A DNA stretch of 64,000 nt, taken from NCBI GenBank assembly GCA_942493335.1, contig OW818693.1:3410001-3474000 (forward strand), in the 5' to 3' direction. The notes beneath the pieces are model-generated. The model made no database searches, was not told the origin of the DNA, and saw only the letters and a list, made by a program, of their open reading frames with translations. The position numbers and the translations under genes were made by a program. Below are positions 25,300 to 33,517 of this stretch, piece by piece. How positions within the stretch are numbered: position 1 is the first letter of the stretch; each line of letters starts with the position of its first letter. This stretch comes from JAEWSN01 sp942493335 (lineage in GTDB: Bacteria > Bacillota > Clostridia > DSM-8532).

Positions 25300-25566
25300 C
25301 TAAAAATGATCTTCCGCCATTCTACCCTGTAAACACACCGAACGAACCACTTTGGTGAAGCTATCAAGGGTGATCTTGTTCAACATACCATCAAAACACG
25401 CTACACGTCCACTGATTGTCAATGTGAACAAATCGTCCTTCCGGTTCAAATCCATCGTGGCAAAAGCACCTTTTTCGCCTGCTTTATGATATTGTATACA
25501 AAGGTCATTTTCCCTTCTGATTGCCATCCGGCACCCATCGTGTTGATAGCAATCGCAGACATCCAT
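25300..25566 (-). CDS. Possible small protein, translationally coupled to the WG-repeat gene
   Basis: An 88-codon frame (MDVCDCYQHDGC...ISGRVACFDGMLN...) whose TAG lies in the Shine-Dalgarno of the WG-repeat gene, an arrangement that often reflects coupling. GGGGGAATGC precedes the start. It has six cysteines, two of them in a CDC motif, and no signal peptide. I recognise no family, and the frame could be chance. Confidence 0.35.
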   Translation of the reverse strand: MDVCDCYQHDGCRMAIRRENDLCIQYHKAGEKGAFATMDLNRKDDLFTLTISGRVACFDGMLNKITLDSFTKVVRSVCLQGRMAEDHF

Positions 25567-25584
25567 GCATTCCCCCGGAATGCA
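25566..25584. promoter_or_regulatory. Perfect 8-bp dyad between divergent genes
   Basis: TGCATTCC and GGAATGCA around CCC, between the small frame / WG-repeat gene and the LTA-synthase-like gene. Confidence 0.3.
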
Positions 25585-25662
25585 CCAGGATGCTTTATGT
25601 ATATTCCCTGATTTACTTATTAGTGTAGTTCATTCAATGTATTTGCAGGATAGAGGACAGCC

Positions 25663-28023
25663 ATGGCAGGACAGAAAATCCATCAACAAGCGACAACCGA
25701 TGAACCAATGCACCCAAACCAGAAATTCACGCCCGTTTCGGACGAAAGCCGGCATCTCTCGCAGGCGTCACTGGGATCCAAAACACAGGACAGCCTGTCT
25801 GTGCCGCTGGATTCCATCCGGCTTATTGCGCAATTCCTTGCACAATGCCTCAAACAGCTTTCGAAGGATGCCTCCAGGAATGCTCCCTTCCTGCGCGACG
25901 TTTGGGTCCGCTTTCCTCCGGCCCTGCTGTTCGGCGTGCTTGCGGCCATTGCCGGCGGCTTGCTGCTGCCGGATGAGAATGTCGTGACAGCCATCGCGCT
26001 TTCCTCCGGTGTGGTGCTTGCCACCTGGGTTCTCTCTTTTCTGTACCCGCTGTATCGGGTATGGAATGCCTTTCTGTGGATCAGCAGCCCATTGTTTTCT
26101 TACCTGCTTGTGGAAATTCTCATCGGCAACATCCGCTTTGGCCCGTTTCTGTTGTACCTGTCGGACATTCAGTCATTTCTGAACCTGTGCTGGTACTATC
26201 TGATCGCGGCACTCCTGTATGCCATCACCGGCCGTACACGACTTTCCGCAGGCATCTGCGCCGTTTTGGGCTGGGCATGGGGGAACCTGAATTCCTATCT
26301 GCTTCTGTTCAGGGGGCGCATCCTGTTTCCGGCCGACATCCATGCCCTTCGAACTGCGGCGATGGTGACGGCCGACTACAACTGGAAACCCTCCTTGCTG
26401 CAGGTGATTTCCTGCGTCTGGCTGTTATGTTTTCTGCTTTCCCTGACATGTGGCATGCCTTCGACACGGACAATCAAAGGGCGAAAGGCCTCAGGCACCG
26501 ATTGCACAGTCGCAAAACGGCCACGACGTCTTGCACGCGCGTCACTCGCCATCGCCTTTCTGGTGGGTATCTACCTGTTCTTTGGCACATCCCTGGTCGC
26601 CCGGCTGGGTGTTCACCCTTCCCAATGGTTCACCCAGCAGAATGGCGTGCTGCTGAACTTCATGATCAACCTCAAAAACAGCCATGTCACCAAGCCCCCT
26701 GCATATGCGTCCCTTCTCGCAGCGATGAATCAAGTGCAGTCTGCGACAGACGTGCAAGGGACCCTGCAGCTGCAGAGCGGCACGGAGCACGATGCATTGA
26801 ATCAATCCGGCGTGTCGCCGGCAGTGCCGCCACAGGCGGGCACACCACTCATCACGACAGTTGTGGAAGGAAAACGCCCCAACATCATTGTGATCATGAA
26901 TGAAGCTTTTTCCGACATGAGCGTCCTGGGCAACATCCGGACCAACGCGGATCCGTTGTCCTTCCTCCACAGCCAAACAGAAAACACGATCAGCGGAAAT
27001 GCCTATTCCTCCGTCATCGGAGGCAACACGGCCAATTCAGAGTATGAGTTTCTGACCGGCAACACCATGGCCTTCCTGCCGGCCGGCATGGTCTCCTACC
27101 AGGCCTATACCGCTCCGGGAGACTACGCGCTGACGGGGCAGCTGAACCAATACGGCTACAGGACCATCGCCCTGCACCCATACGAGCGTGCCGGGTGGAA
27201 TCGTGTCCAGGTCTACAGGAATTATGGTTTTTCCGAGATGCACTTCGTCGACGAGTTCAAAAACAAACAGTATGTTCGAAACTATGTCAGCGACCGCAGC
27301 AACTATGCGGAGCTGATTCGACGCTTTGATGCCTTCCGGGAACAGGATGCGGAAACGCCGCTGTTCTTCCTGAATGTCACGATGCAGAACCATGGCGGCT
27401 ACCGGCAGACCTGGGAACGACTCGCGCACAAAATCCATGTCGAGGAAAGTGACTATACGGCGTCCAGCGATGTGGAAGGGGAAAACGCGGAAATCAACCA
27501 GTATCTTTCCCTGATCAAGGAAGCTGACGACGCCTACAAGTCACTCATCGAGCATTTCAGGAAAGTGGAGGAGCCCACGATCATCCTCCTGTTCGGCGAC
27601 CATCAGCCCAAGCTGTCCGATGATTTCTACCGGAATGTTCTTGGAAAGTCGCCGGAAACCTATACCGCGGCGGAAACACAACGGATGTACACGGTACCCT
27701 TCGCCCTCTGGGCGAATTATGATATCCCCGAAGCGCAGGACGTGCGGATCTCCCTCAATTATCTCGCCTCCCTGCTGCTGGAAACCGCAGACCTTCCCCT
27801 GACCCCGTATCAAACCTTCCTGTCGGATATGCGCAATGTGGTGCCAGTCATCAACAGCATGGGCATGTGCGGGGAGGATGGTGCGTTTGTCACCCAGGAC
27901 AGTTCGCTGACCGAAACAGGAAGGGACTATGTCACCCGGTACCGGGCCTACCAGTACAACGGCATCTTTGACAGGAAGAACCGGGTGGAGTCATTCTTCC
28001 ATTGCGCGCCTGCTGCCGGATGA
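25663..28023 (+). CDS. LTA synthase-type phosphoglycerol transferase / sulfatase-family membrane enzyme
   Basis: 786 residues. A ~75-residue cytoplasmic lead is followed by about five membrane helices (residues ~80-290) and an extracytoplasmic alkaline-phosphatase-superfamily domain from ~400. That domain has the metal ligand E414 in IIVIMNEAFSDM, the catalytic threonine T456 in GGNTANSEYEFLTG, and FGDHQPKLS (D646, H647). This order matches LtaS-like enzymes that polymerise glycerol phosphate from phosphatidylglycerol; MdoB-like phosphoglycerol transferases share it. AGAGGACAGCC precedes the start. The long N-terminal extension and the disordered linker between membrane and catalytic parts (~330-400) are unusual. 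Confidence 0.85.
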   Translation: MAGQKIHQQATTDEPMHPNQKFTPVSDESRHLSQASLGSKTQDSLSVPLDSIRLIAQFLAQCLKQLSKDASRNAPFLRDVWVRFPPALLFGVLAAIAGGLLLPDENVVTAIALSSGVVLATWVLSFLYPLYRVWNAFLWISSPLFSYLLVEILIGNIRFGPFLLYLSDIQSFLNLCWYYLIAALLYAITGRTRLSAGICAVLGWAWGNLNSYLLLFRGRILFPADIHALRTAAMVTADYNWKPSLLQVISCVWLLCFLLSLTCGMPSTRTIKGRKASGTDCTVAKRPRRLARASLAIAFLVGIYLFFGTSLVARLGVHPSQWFTQQNGVLLNFMINLKNSHVTKPPAYASLLAAMNQVQSATDVQGTLQLQSGTEHDALNQSGVSPAVPPQAGTPLITTVVEGKRPNIIVIMNEAFSDMSVLGNIRTNADPLSFLHSQTENTISGNAYSSVIGGNTANSEYEFLTGNTMAFLPAGMVSYQAYTAPGDYALTGQLNQYGYRTIALHPYERAGWNRVQVYRNYGFSEMHFVDEFKNKQYVRNYVSDRSNYAELIRRFDAFREQDAETPLFFLNVTMQNHGGYRQTWERLAHKIHVEESDYTASSDVEGENAEINQYLSLIKEADDAYKSLIEHFRKVEEPTIILLFGDHQPKLSDDFYRNVLGKSPETYTAAETQRMYTVPFALWANYDIPEAQDVRISLNYLASLLLETADLPLTPYQTFLSDMRNVVPVINSMGMCGEDGAFVTQDSSLTETGRDYVTRYRAYQYNGIFDRKNRVESFFHCAPAAG

Positions 28024-28093
28024 ACGACGCCAGATTCCCGATAGGAATATTCAGTTCGGAAGCCAGTCAGGCTGCAAATGGCGAAGGGAAAAA

Positions 28094-29068
28094 TCAATCC
28101 TCCAGATTCAGCCAAGCCATTTCCTTTGCAGTCAGTTCCAGGTGAATCGCCGCATTGTTCTGCTGCATTTCTTCAAGGGTGCGTGGCGCCTGCAAGGCAA
28201 AAATCCGCAGGGGATGGCTCATGACATAGGCAACCGCGATCTGGGCAACTGAATAACCCTTTCTCTCCGCCATTTCCTCGACGCGAGCCAGACGCTGCAG
28301 ATTCACCGGATGGAAATAGGCAGTGAACGCAGCCTTGTCAAGAACGGCCTGTCCTTCCGCAGGTGACATTCCGGAACCGATGCGTCCCGAGAAAAAGCCG
28401 CGGCCCAGGCTGGAATAGGCAAAAATACGCACTTCAGGATGCCGGGTATACCAGGCGCGGGCTTCCTGGAGATCGGGTCCGTTCAGACCGACACAACCGG
28501 GTCCCCATGGATTCTCCACCTGTTCGGCCAGACCGAAGTTCGGACTGCTGGCTGCAAAAGGGACAAGATTGTGCTGATAGGCATATTCATTGGCCAGTTC
28601 AATCCGCTGGTGTGTCCAGTTCGATCCACCGAAGGCCTTGATCGTGCCCTGCGCATGATACTTGTTGAGCACTTCCACAATGGGGCCGACATCCACGGAC
28701 ACATCATCCCGGTGCAGCAAATAGATGTCGACATGGTCTGTCCGCAAGCGGGCCAGTGAGTCGTGCAGATCGGACTCGATGTCGAACGGTGTGACCCGCT
28801 TTCGGTCTCCGTTATGGTGGGCGCCTTTTGTCAGAATCACCATCCGGTCCCGATTTCCTCGGGCCTCCATCCAGCGTCCAAGCGCTCTTTCGCTGTCTCC
28901 GCCACAATAACCATGCGCGGTGTCAAAGGTATTGCAGCCAACAGCGGCTACTTGATCAAGAACTTGAAAGGAAGTCGGCAGGCGTTCGGTATCCGCGTAT
29001 ATCCAGTCACACCCGAATACCATGCGGGATACATCCTTTTCCAGCCCACCGATGCGATCGTATTTCAT
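28094..29068 (-). CDS. Aldo/keto reductase
   Basis: 324 residues of the AKR barrel family. It contains NTFDTAHGYCGGDSERALGRW (catalytic Asp and Tyr), ILTKGAHH (catalytic Lys), DIYLLHRDD (catalytic His) and the NADPH region IFALQAPRTLEEMQQN. The strand-5 motif FGGSNWTHQRIELA aligns with the IGVSN loop of other members. The start lies 35 bases from the stop of the Gfo/Idh/MocA gene on the same strand, so the two probably form an operon converting a sugar or polyol derivative. The substrate is unknown. Confidence 0.88.
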   Translation of the reverse strand: MKYDRIGGLEKDVSRMVFGCDWIYADTERLPTSFQVLDQVAAVGCNTFDTAHGYCGGDSERALGRWMEARGNRDRMVILTKGAHHNGDRKRVTPFDIESDLHDSLARLRTDHVDIYLLHRDDVSVDVGPIVEVLNKYHAQGTIKAFGGSNWTHQRIELANEYAYQHNLVPFAASSPNFGLAEQVENPWGPGCVGLNGPDLQEARAWYTRHPEVRIFAYSSLGRGFFSGRIGSGMSPAEGQAVLDKAAFTAYFHPVNLQRLARVEEMAERKGYSVAQIAVAYVMSHPLRIFALQAPRTLEEMQQNNAAIHLELTAKEMAWLNLED

Positions 29069-29102
29069 ATGTACTCCTTTGCGGGGTTTCTTCCCCGGTC
29101 AC

Positions 29103-30110
29103 TTATTCCGGAATGTCCAGACCGGTCTCTTCCCGAATCTGGTCGAGGAGTTCCATGATTTCGACGGATTGCTGCCAGGTCAGGCTCGGATTCTGCTTGA
29201 GTCCCTGGTCGAGACAGGACATGACAGCCTCGGCTTCAAATTGGAAACCCGTGGCCCCGTCCGTAGCATAAGGAATCTCAATCACTTCATCCTGCCGGCT
29301 GCCATCCCGGAACTTGATGACGGCACGGGAAGGATGCCAGAAATCCGGTACTTCTATGGTTGCCTTCTCGCAATATATGGTTGCCGCCTGCTTTGTGTTC
29401 TGAACAATGCTGGAACGCAATACCGCCATGCCGCCGTCGGCATACCGGAACAATACGGCGGTCATTCCGTCCACGCCGGTTTCCACCTTGCTGTCGAGCG
29501 CCTTGATTTGAACGGGAAGCGCCCCTTTCATCCAGGTTGCGTAGGAGACACAGTACACACCCACATCCAGCAGGCTGCCGCCGGCCAGTGCCGGTGCAAA
29601 CAGGCGGGCCTGTGGATTGGAAACCTTCCCGTTGTTCCAGCTCCCAAAACCGAAATCGACCTCCATCAGGGTCACCGCGCCAAGTTCTCCACCAGCGATC
29701 CATTGCCGGATGCGTTGATTCACCGGGAAGAAACGGGTCCACATCGCTTCCATGAAAAATGTACCGTTCCGTCCGGCACAGGCCGTCATCTCGCGGATCT
29801 GTCCGGCATGAAGGGCAACCGGTTTTTCGCAGAGAACCGCTTTTCCCGCCTGCATGGCCTGGATGGCCAGATCGTGGTGCAGGGGATGGGGAACCGCGAT
29901 ATAGATGATATCGACCGCGGGGTCTTCCAGCAGTTCCTGATACGATCCGTAGCTGTTCGCAAATTGGTAACGCTCCGCAAACAAACGGGCCTTGTCCGCG
30001 TCCCGGGAGGCCACTGCCGCAAGTCTTGCCTGCGGACACCGGGGCAGATCGTTCATAAATCGCGTGGCAATGCTGCCGGGACCCAGGATACCCCACCCAT
30101 ACTGTTTCAT
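29103..30110 (-). CDS. Gfo/Idh/MocA family oxidoreductase
   Basis: 335 residues. The N-terminal Rossmann fold carries GWGILGPGSIATRFMNDL and the conserved AVLCEKPVALH with the catalytic lysine. The C-terminal half is the beta-sheet substrate domain (GGSLLDVGVYCVSYATW). Family members oxidise or reduce sugars, inositols and amino sugars with NAD(P). AGGAGGTTCGGCA precedes the start at 30110, which is preferred over the longer frame to 30158. It is followed by an aldo/keto reductase gene. Confidence 0.9.
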   Translation of the reverse strand: MKQYGWGILGPGSIATRFMNDLPRCPQARLAAVASRDADKARLFAERYQFANSYGSYQELLEDPAVDIIYIAVPHPLHHDLAIQAMQAGKAVLCEKPVALHAGQIREMTACAGRNGTFFMEAMWTRFFPVNQRIRQWIAGGELGAVTLMEVDFGFGSWNNGKVSNPQARLFAPALAGGSLLDVGVYCVSYATWMKGALPVQIKALDSKVETGVDGMTAVLFRYADGGMAVLRSSIVQNTKQAATIYCEKATIEVPDFWHPSRAVIKFRDGSRQDEVIEIPYATDGATGFQFEAEAVMSCLDQGLKQNPSLTWQQSVEIMELLDQIREETGLDIPE

Positions 30111-30310
30111 TGCCGAACCTCCTGCTTTTCTACGATTCTGCAGATACGAACCGTTCATTCCGGATTCATTATATGTCCTTCATATCGGTGCGACAATTTA
30201 CGCTTTTTCTGGTGACTTTCACAATATGGACATGAATTCTTGGCATTGCCTGCAGGCTATGCAATAATTGAAGCATCAATCCATGACCCTGTTGAGGGAG
30301 ACAGCTTTGC

Positions 30311-31276
30311 ATGAAGGACCGAAAAACTGCATTTTTTACGGTTGATCCCCGCGATTTGGCATTGCCGCTAATTGTCACAACCATAGGTCTGAACTGTATT
30401 CAGAAGCAGGTGACGAGACCAAATGGACATGAGTCATTTCACTTTTTTCGTTGTTTGCGGGGCCGAGGACGGGTGATGGCCGGCAACCGGATTTTTTTCC
30501 TGAGTCAGGGAATGGGCATGATTTTATTCGCGGATGAACCGCATCAATATGAGCCTTTGCCGGATGAATCCATTCCATTTGCCTCCTCACCGAATCAATC
30601 CAATCGAGATGCACCATTGTCGGTTGAACCGCAGGAAGAGGATGTTTCTCCGCATCCTGCACCATCGAAAAGAGAGAAGCATGAGGTATCCGATGAATCG
30701 ACCAACTGGCTGGTGGACTGGATCACTTTTCATGGTCCTGTCGCCGCTGGCATCTTGAAATGGTTGGGGATTGAAGGATCACTGGTGTTCGATTTGCAAT
30801 TCCCCTCCATTCTTGCGAACGATCTGGAAGAAATGCGCGATGTCATGCACTCCAGCAAACCAACTGTAAAAATGGACCTGTCATGTCTGATGTACAAACT
30901 GCTGTCCGATTTGTATTGGAGTCTTCCGGCGGGGCACGCGCAATCCAGAATCGGGCAGTATCAAAGGTTGGAGCCTGTTCTTCAATATATCGAAAAATGT
31001 TTCGGTGACCCGTTGACCCTTGATCAACTGGCTGATATCGCATGCATATCCACCCGTCATCTGTGTTATCTGTTTCGTGAAATCCTTCATGTCAGACCAT
31101 TTTGGTACCTCAACACGGTTCGCCTCAACAGGAGCAAACGCCTGCTGCTCGAAGATCGGATGGTGTCGATCTCATCCGTTGCCTTGATCTGCGGATATCC
31201 GAATATCTGCTATTTCAATCAACTTTTCAAGAAGCATACCGGGCTGACACCGACTGCGTTCCGGTCCATGCATTGA
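30311..31276 (+). CDS. AraC family regulator with a disordered insert
   Basis: 321 residues. The C-terminal ~100 are a double helix-turn-helix (LTLDQLADIACISTRHLCYLFREIL...SISSVALICGYPNICYFNQLFKKHTGLTPTAFR). The N-terminal part has a cupin-like start (RPNGHESFHFFRCLRGRGRVMAGNRIFFLSQGMGMILFADEPHQYEPL). A ~50-residue Pro/Ser/Glu-rich stretch (about residues 83-130) splits it before the rest of the ligand domain resumes at WLVDWITFHG. Relatives lack this insert. It is divergent from the Gfo/Idh/MocA and aldo/keto reductase operon and likely regulates it. Confidence 0.85.
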   Translation: MKDRKTAFFTVDPRDLALPLIVTTIGLNCIQKQVTRPNGHESFHFFRCLRGRGRVMAGNRIFFLSQGMGMILFADEPHQYEPLPDESIPFASSPNQSNRDAPLSVEPQEEDVSPHPAPSKREKHEVSDESTNWLVDWITFHGPVAAGILKWLGIEGSLVFDLQFPSILANDLEEMRDVMHSSKPTVKMDLSCLMYKLLSDLYWSLPAGHAQSRIGQYQRLEPVLQYIEKCFGDPLTLDQLADIACISTRHLCYLFREILHVRPFWYLNTVRLNRSKRLLLEDRMVSISSVALICGYPNICYFNQLFKKHTGLTPTAFRSMH

Positions 31277-31447
31277 TTGCCGGCAAAGGTCTGGCATCGT
31301 GGATGCTGTGCAATTCAACGATGTGTGCAAGCTTGTGGGCACGATAGGGGCCTTCGCACTTGGCGCCTGACCCTATGCGATTCTTACATGCAATTCCGCA
31401 AGATTCGAGGGATAAATCACAATCCACGAGGTGGCCGTATCGGATAC
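31277..31447. other. Spacer after the AraC gene
   Basis: ATAGGG and CCCTAT at about 31344-31375, with inner GCC/GGC, could form a weak terminator followed by TTCTTA. No gene is seen. Confidence 0.3.
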
Positions 31448-31488
31448 TGAAACGATTGCAAATAAAGGATTGTCACGTGTTCATTAAA

Positions 31489-31519
31489 GGTTTGCAAACC
31501 AAATTTCCGATGATATAAT
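31489..31519 (+). promoter_or_regulatory. Promoter with overlapping 12-bp palindrome
   Basis: GGTTTGCAAACC (31489-31500) is a perfect palindrome overlapping a TTGCAA -35, with TATAAT at 31514-31519 16 bp on. A related TGAAACGATTGCA lies at 31448-31460. Central TTGCAA or CG-centred palindromes are typical LacI/GalR-family operators; repression at the -35 is inferred. Confidence 0.6.
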
Positions 31520-31579
31520 GTGCCGGAAACGTGTGTTACCTCTCCGAATGGAAGCAAAAATCGTCAGGAGGAAATCCCC

Positions 31580-33340
31580 ATGAGCAAACCGTTCTCGCAG
31601 TTCAAGGTTGCCGCCTATGCATACGCCTATTATCTCGACAAGACGGATGATGCCACCCTCCGCTCCGCCATCGACACCTTTGTCGGAGCCATGCCGCTCG
31701 ACAAGGTTTATCTGGAAAACCATCGCGCCACAACCGACATTTCTGTGGCCCGCATGAAGCAGATCAAGGCCATCTTCGAGGAGAAGGGCATCCAGACCAG
31801 CGGAGGCATCACCTCGACCGGTCTCGTAGGTGAACGGAAACCCTCCGTCTATGACACTTACTGCTTCACGGATCCCGCGCACCGGACCGAATACCTGCGC
31901 ATCGTCCGTGAGCTAGCTGAAGTGTTCGATGAAATCATCCTGGATGACTTCTTCTTTACGGCCTGCCGTTGCCCGATGTGCATTGCGGCCAAAGGGAGCA
32001 AGTCTTGGTCACAGTATCGTCTTGACCTGATGGAAGGCTTTTCGAAGGAAATTGTGGCCTTGGCCAAAGCCGTCAACCCGAAGATGAATTTCATCATCAA
32101 ATACCCGAATTGGTACGAATCCTATCAGGAAACCGGCTACAACCCCGGCAAGCAGAAGGACATCTTCGATGCGATCTATACCGGGACCGAAACCCGGGAG
32201 GCGTCCTACAGTCACCAGCACCTGCAGCGGTATGAAAGCTACAGCATCATGCGGCTGCTCGAGAACATCGCACCCGGCCGCAATGGCGGCGGCTGGATTG
32301 ACCAGGGCGGATCATTGGACAACCTGACCCGCTGGCTGGAACAGGCCCATCTGACGCTGTTTGCCAAGGGAAAGGAACTGACGCTCTTCAACTTTTCCGT
32401 TCTGTTGGAGACCCCGGCCCTGTCCGCACTCGGTACCACGCTTCGCCGCATCGATCGTCTGATGGGGCTGGCAGGCAATCCTGTCGGGGTCGCCACCTAC
32501 GAACCTTATGATGCGGATGGAGAAGACCAGGTCATGAACTATCTCGGCATGGGCGGTATTCCGTTCGAACCGAAGCCTGAGTTCGATGACAAGGCACCGG
32601 TTCTTTTTCTGACTGAAACTTCCGCTGCCGATCCGGATATCATGGACAAGCTCGAATCTTACGTGCGGAATGGCGGAAATGCCATCATCACATCCGGCTT
32701 CCTGCGCCGCACCTACGATCGCGGCATCCGGGAAATGACCTCCGTCCGGTTGACGCACCGTCATGTAATGGGCGACGAATATCTCGTCAATTCCTACGAT
32801 GCCCCGTCCGGTACATTGGTCTGCAAGGGAACGGATAAGGTTCTGTTTGAGATTCTGGACATCAAGACGAATGCCTCATGGGCGGATGTCAAGGTGATTG
32901 CCGGCGCCAACAACTTTCCTGTTCTTTCCGAGGATCTGTATGGAAACGGGAAACTCTACATTTTGAATCTACCGGAGAATTTTTCGGATCTCTCGCTGTT
33001 GCCCAAGGAAGTCTGGCAGATGATCAACAAACGGTTTGGCCGGGGCATGGAGATTGCCGTCGCTTCGGGCGTCCCCTGCAACCTGTTCGCCTACGACAAT
33101 GGCATGTATGGCGTATATGGATACGGCGCCGCACGCAGCACGATGCAGGTCATCATCAAGGGCGACTGCACCGGCATCAAGGATCTGGAAACTGGAACCC
33201 TGTACCCCACGGCAGGCATTGCACCGCGCCCGAGTCGTCAGGGGGACAGCGCCACCTGCGCAGAGGAACCGGTGGAACATCTGGTGCCGGTCCCGATGAT
33301 GGGCGGCAAGTTGCTGTTCTTCGAGATTGTCCGGGCGTGA
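31580..33340 (+). CDS. Uncharacterised two-domain protein, TIM-barrel glycosidase-like plus GATase-like domain
   Basis: 586 residues. Residues ~1-330 look like a (beta/alpha)8 barrel: FKVAAYAYAYYLD, DKVYLENHRATTD, EIILDDFFFTACRCPMC with paired aspartates and a CxC..C cluster, and NFIIKYPNWYESYQETGYNPGKQKDIFDAIYTGTE. Residues ~340-480 resemble the amidotransferase-like domain found in GH42 and related glycosidases (APVLFLTETSAADPDIMDKLESYVRNGGNAIITSGFL). A small beta domain ends the protein. This order suggests a sugar-acting enzyme, but I cannot name a family. CAGGAGG precedes the start, and its promoter overlaps a LacI-type palindrome. No transporter is adjacent. Confidence 0.6.
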   Translation: MSKPFSQFKVAAYAYAYYLDKTDDATLRSAIDTFVGAMPLDKVYLENHRATTDISVARMKQIKAIFEEKGIQTSGGITSTGLVGERKPSVYDTYCFTDPAHRTEYLRIVRELAEVFDEIILDDFFFTACRCPMCIAAKGSKSWSQYRLDLMEGFSKEIVALAKAVNPKMNFIIKYPNWYESYQETGYNPGKQKDIFDAIYTGTETREASYSHQHLQRYESYSIMRLLENIAPGRNGGGWIDQGGSLDNLTRWLEQAHLTLFAKGKELTLFNFSVLLETPALSALGTTLRRIDRLMGLAGNPVGVATYEPYDADGEDQVMNYLGMGGIPFEPKPEFDDKAPVLFLTETSAADPDIMDKLESYVRNGGNAIITSGFLRRTYDRGIREMTSVRLTHRHVMGDEYLVNSYDAPSGTLVCKGTDKVLFEILDIKTNASWADVKVIAGANNFPVLSEDLYGNGKLYILNLPENFSDLSLLPKEVWQMINKRFGRGMEIAVASGVPCNLFAYDNGMYGVYGYGAARSTMQVIIKGDCTGIKDLETGTLYPTAGIAPRPSRQGDSATCAEEPVEHLVPVPMMGGKLLFFEIVRA

Positions 33341-33393
33341 TCCCGGATGGGGGATTGTGACGGTCCTGGCCCACACCATTTGGATATTCTTCA

Positions 33394-33423
33394 TGCGGGA
33401 TCTGAAGTTGCGGGATCTGAAGC
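33394..33423. repeat. 15-bp tandem duplication
   Basis: GCGGGATCTGAAGTT followed by GCGGGATCTGAAGCT in the spacer before the flavoprotein gene. Confidence 0.5.
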
Positions 33424-33517
33424 TTTCGATTCCGGCAGTCGGAGAAATGTTGATACGGCATGAGATTTATGTGATGATGAAGGTCTGGCAAATGTTCATT
33501 CATACATGGAGGCTCCT

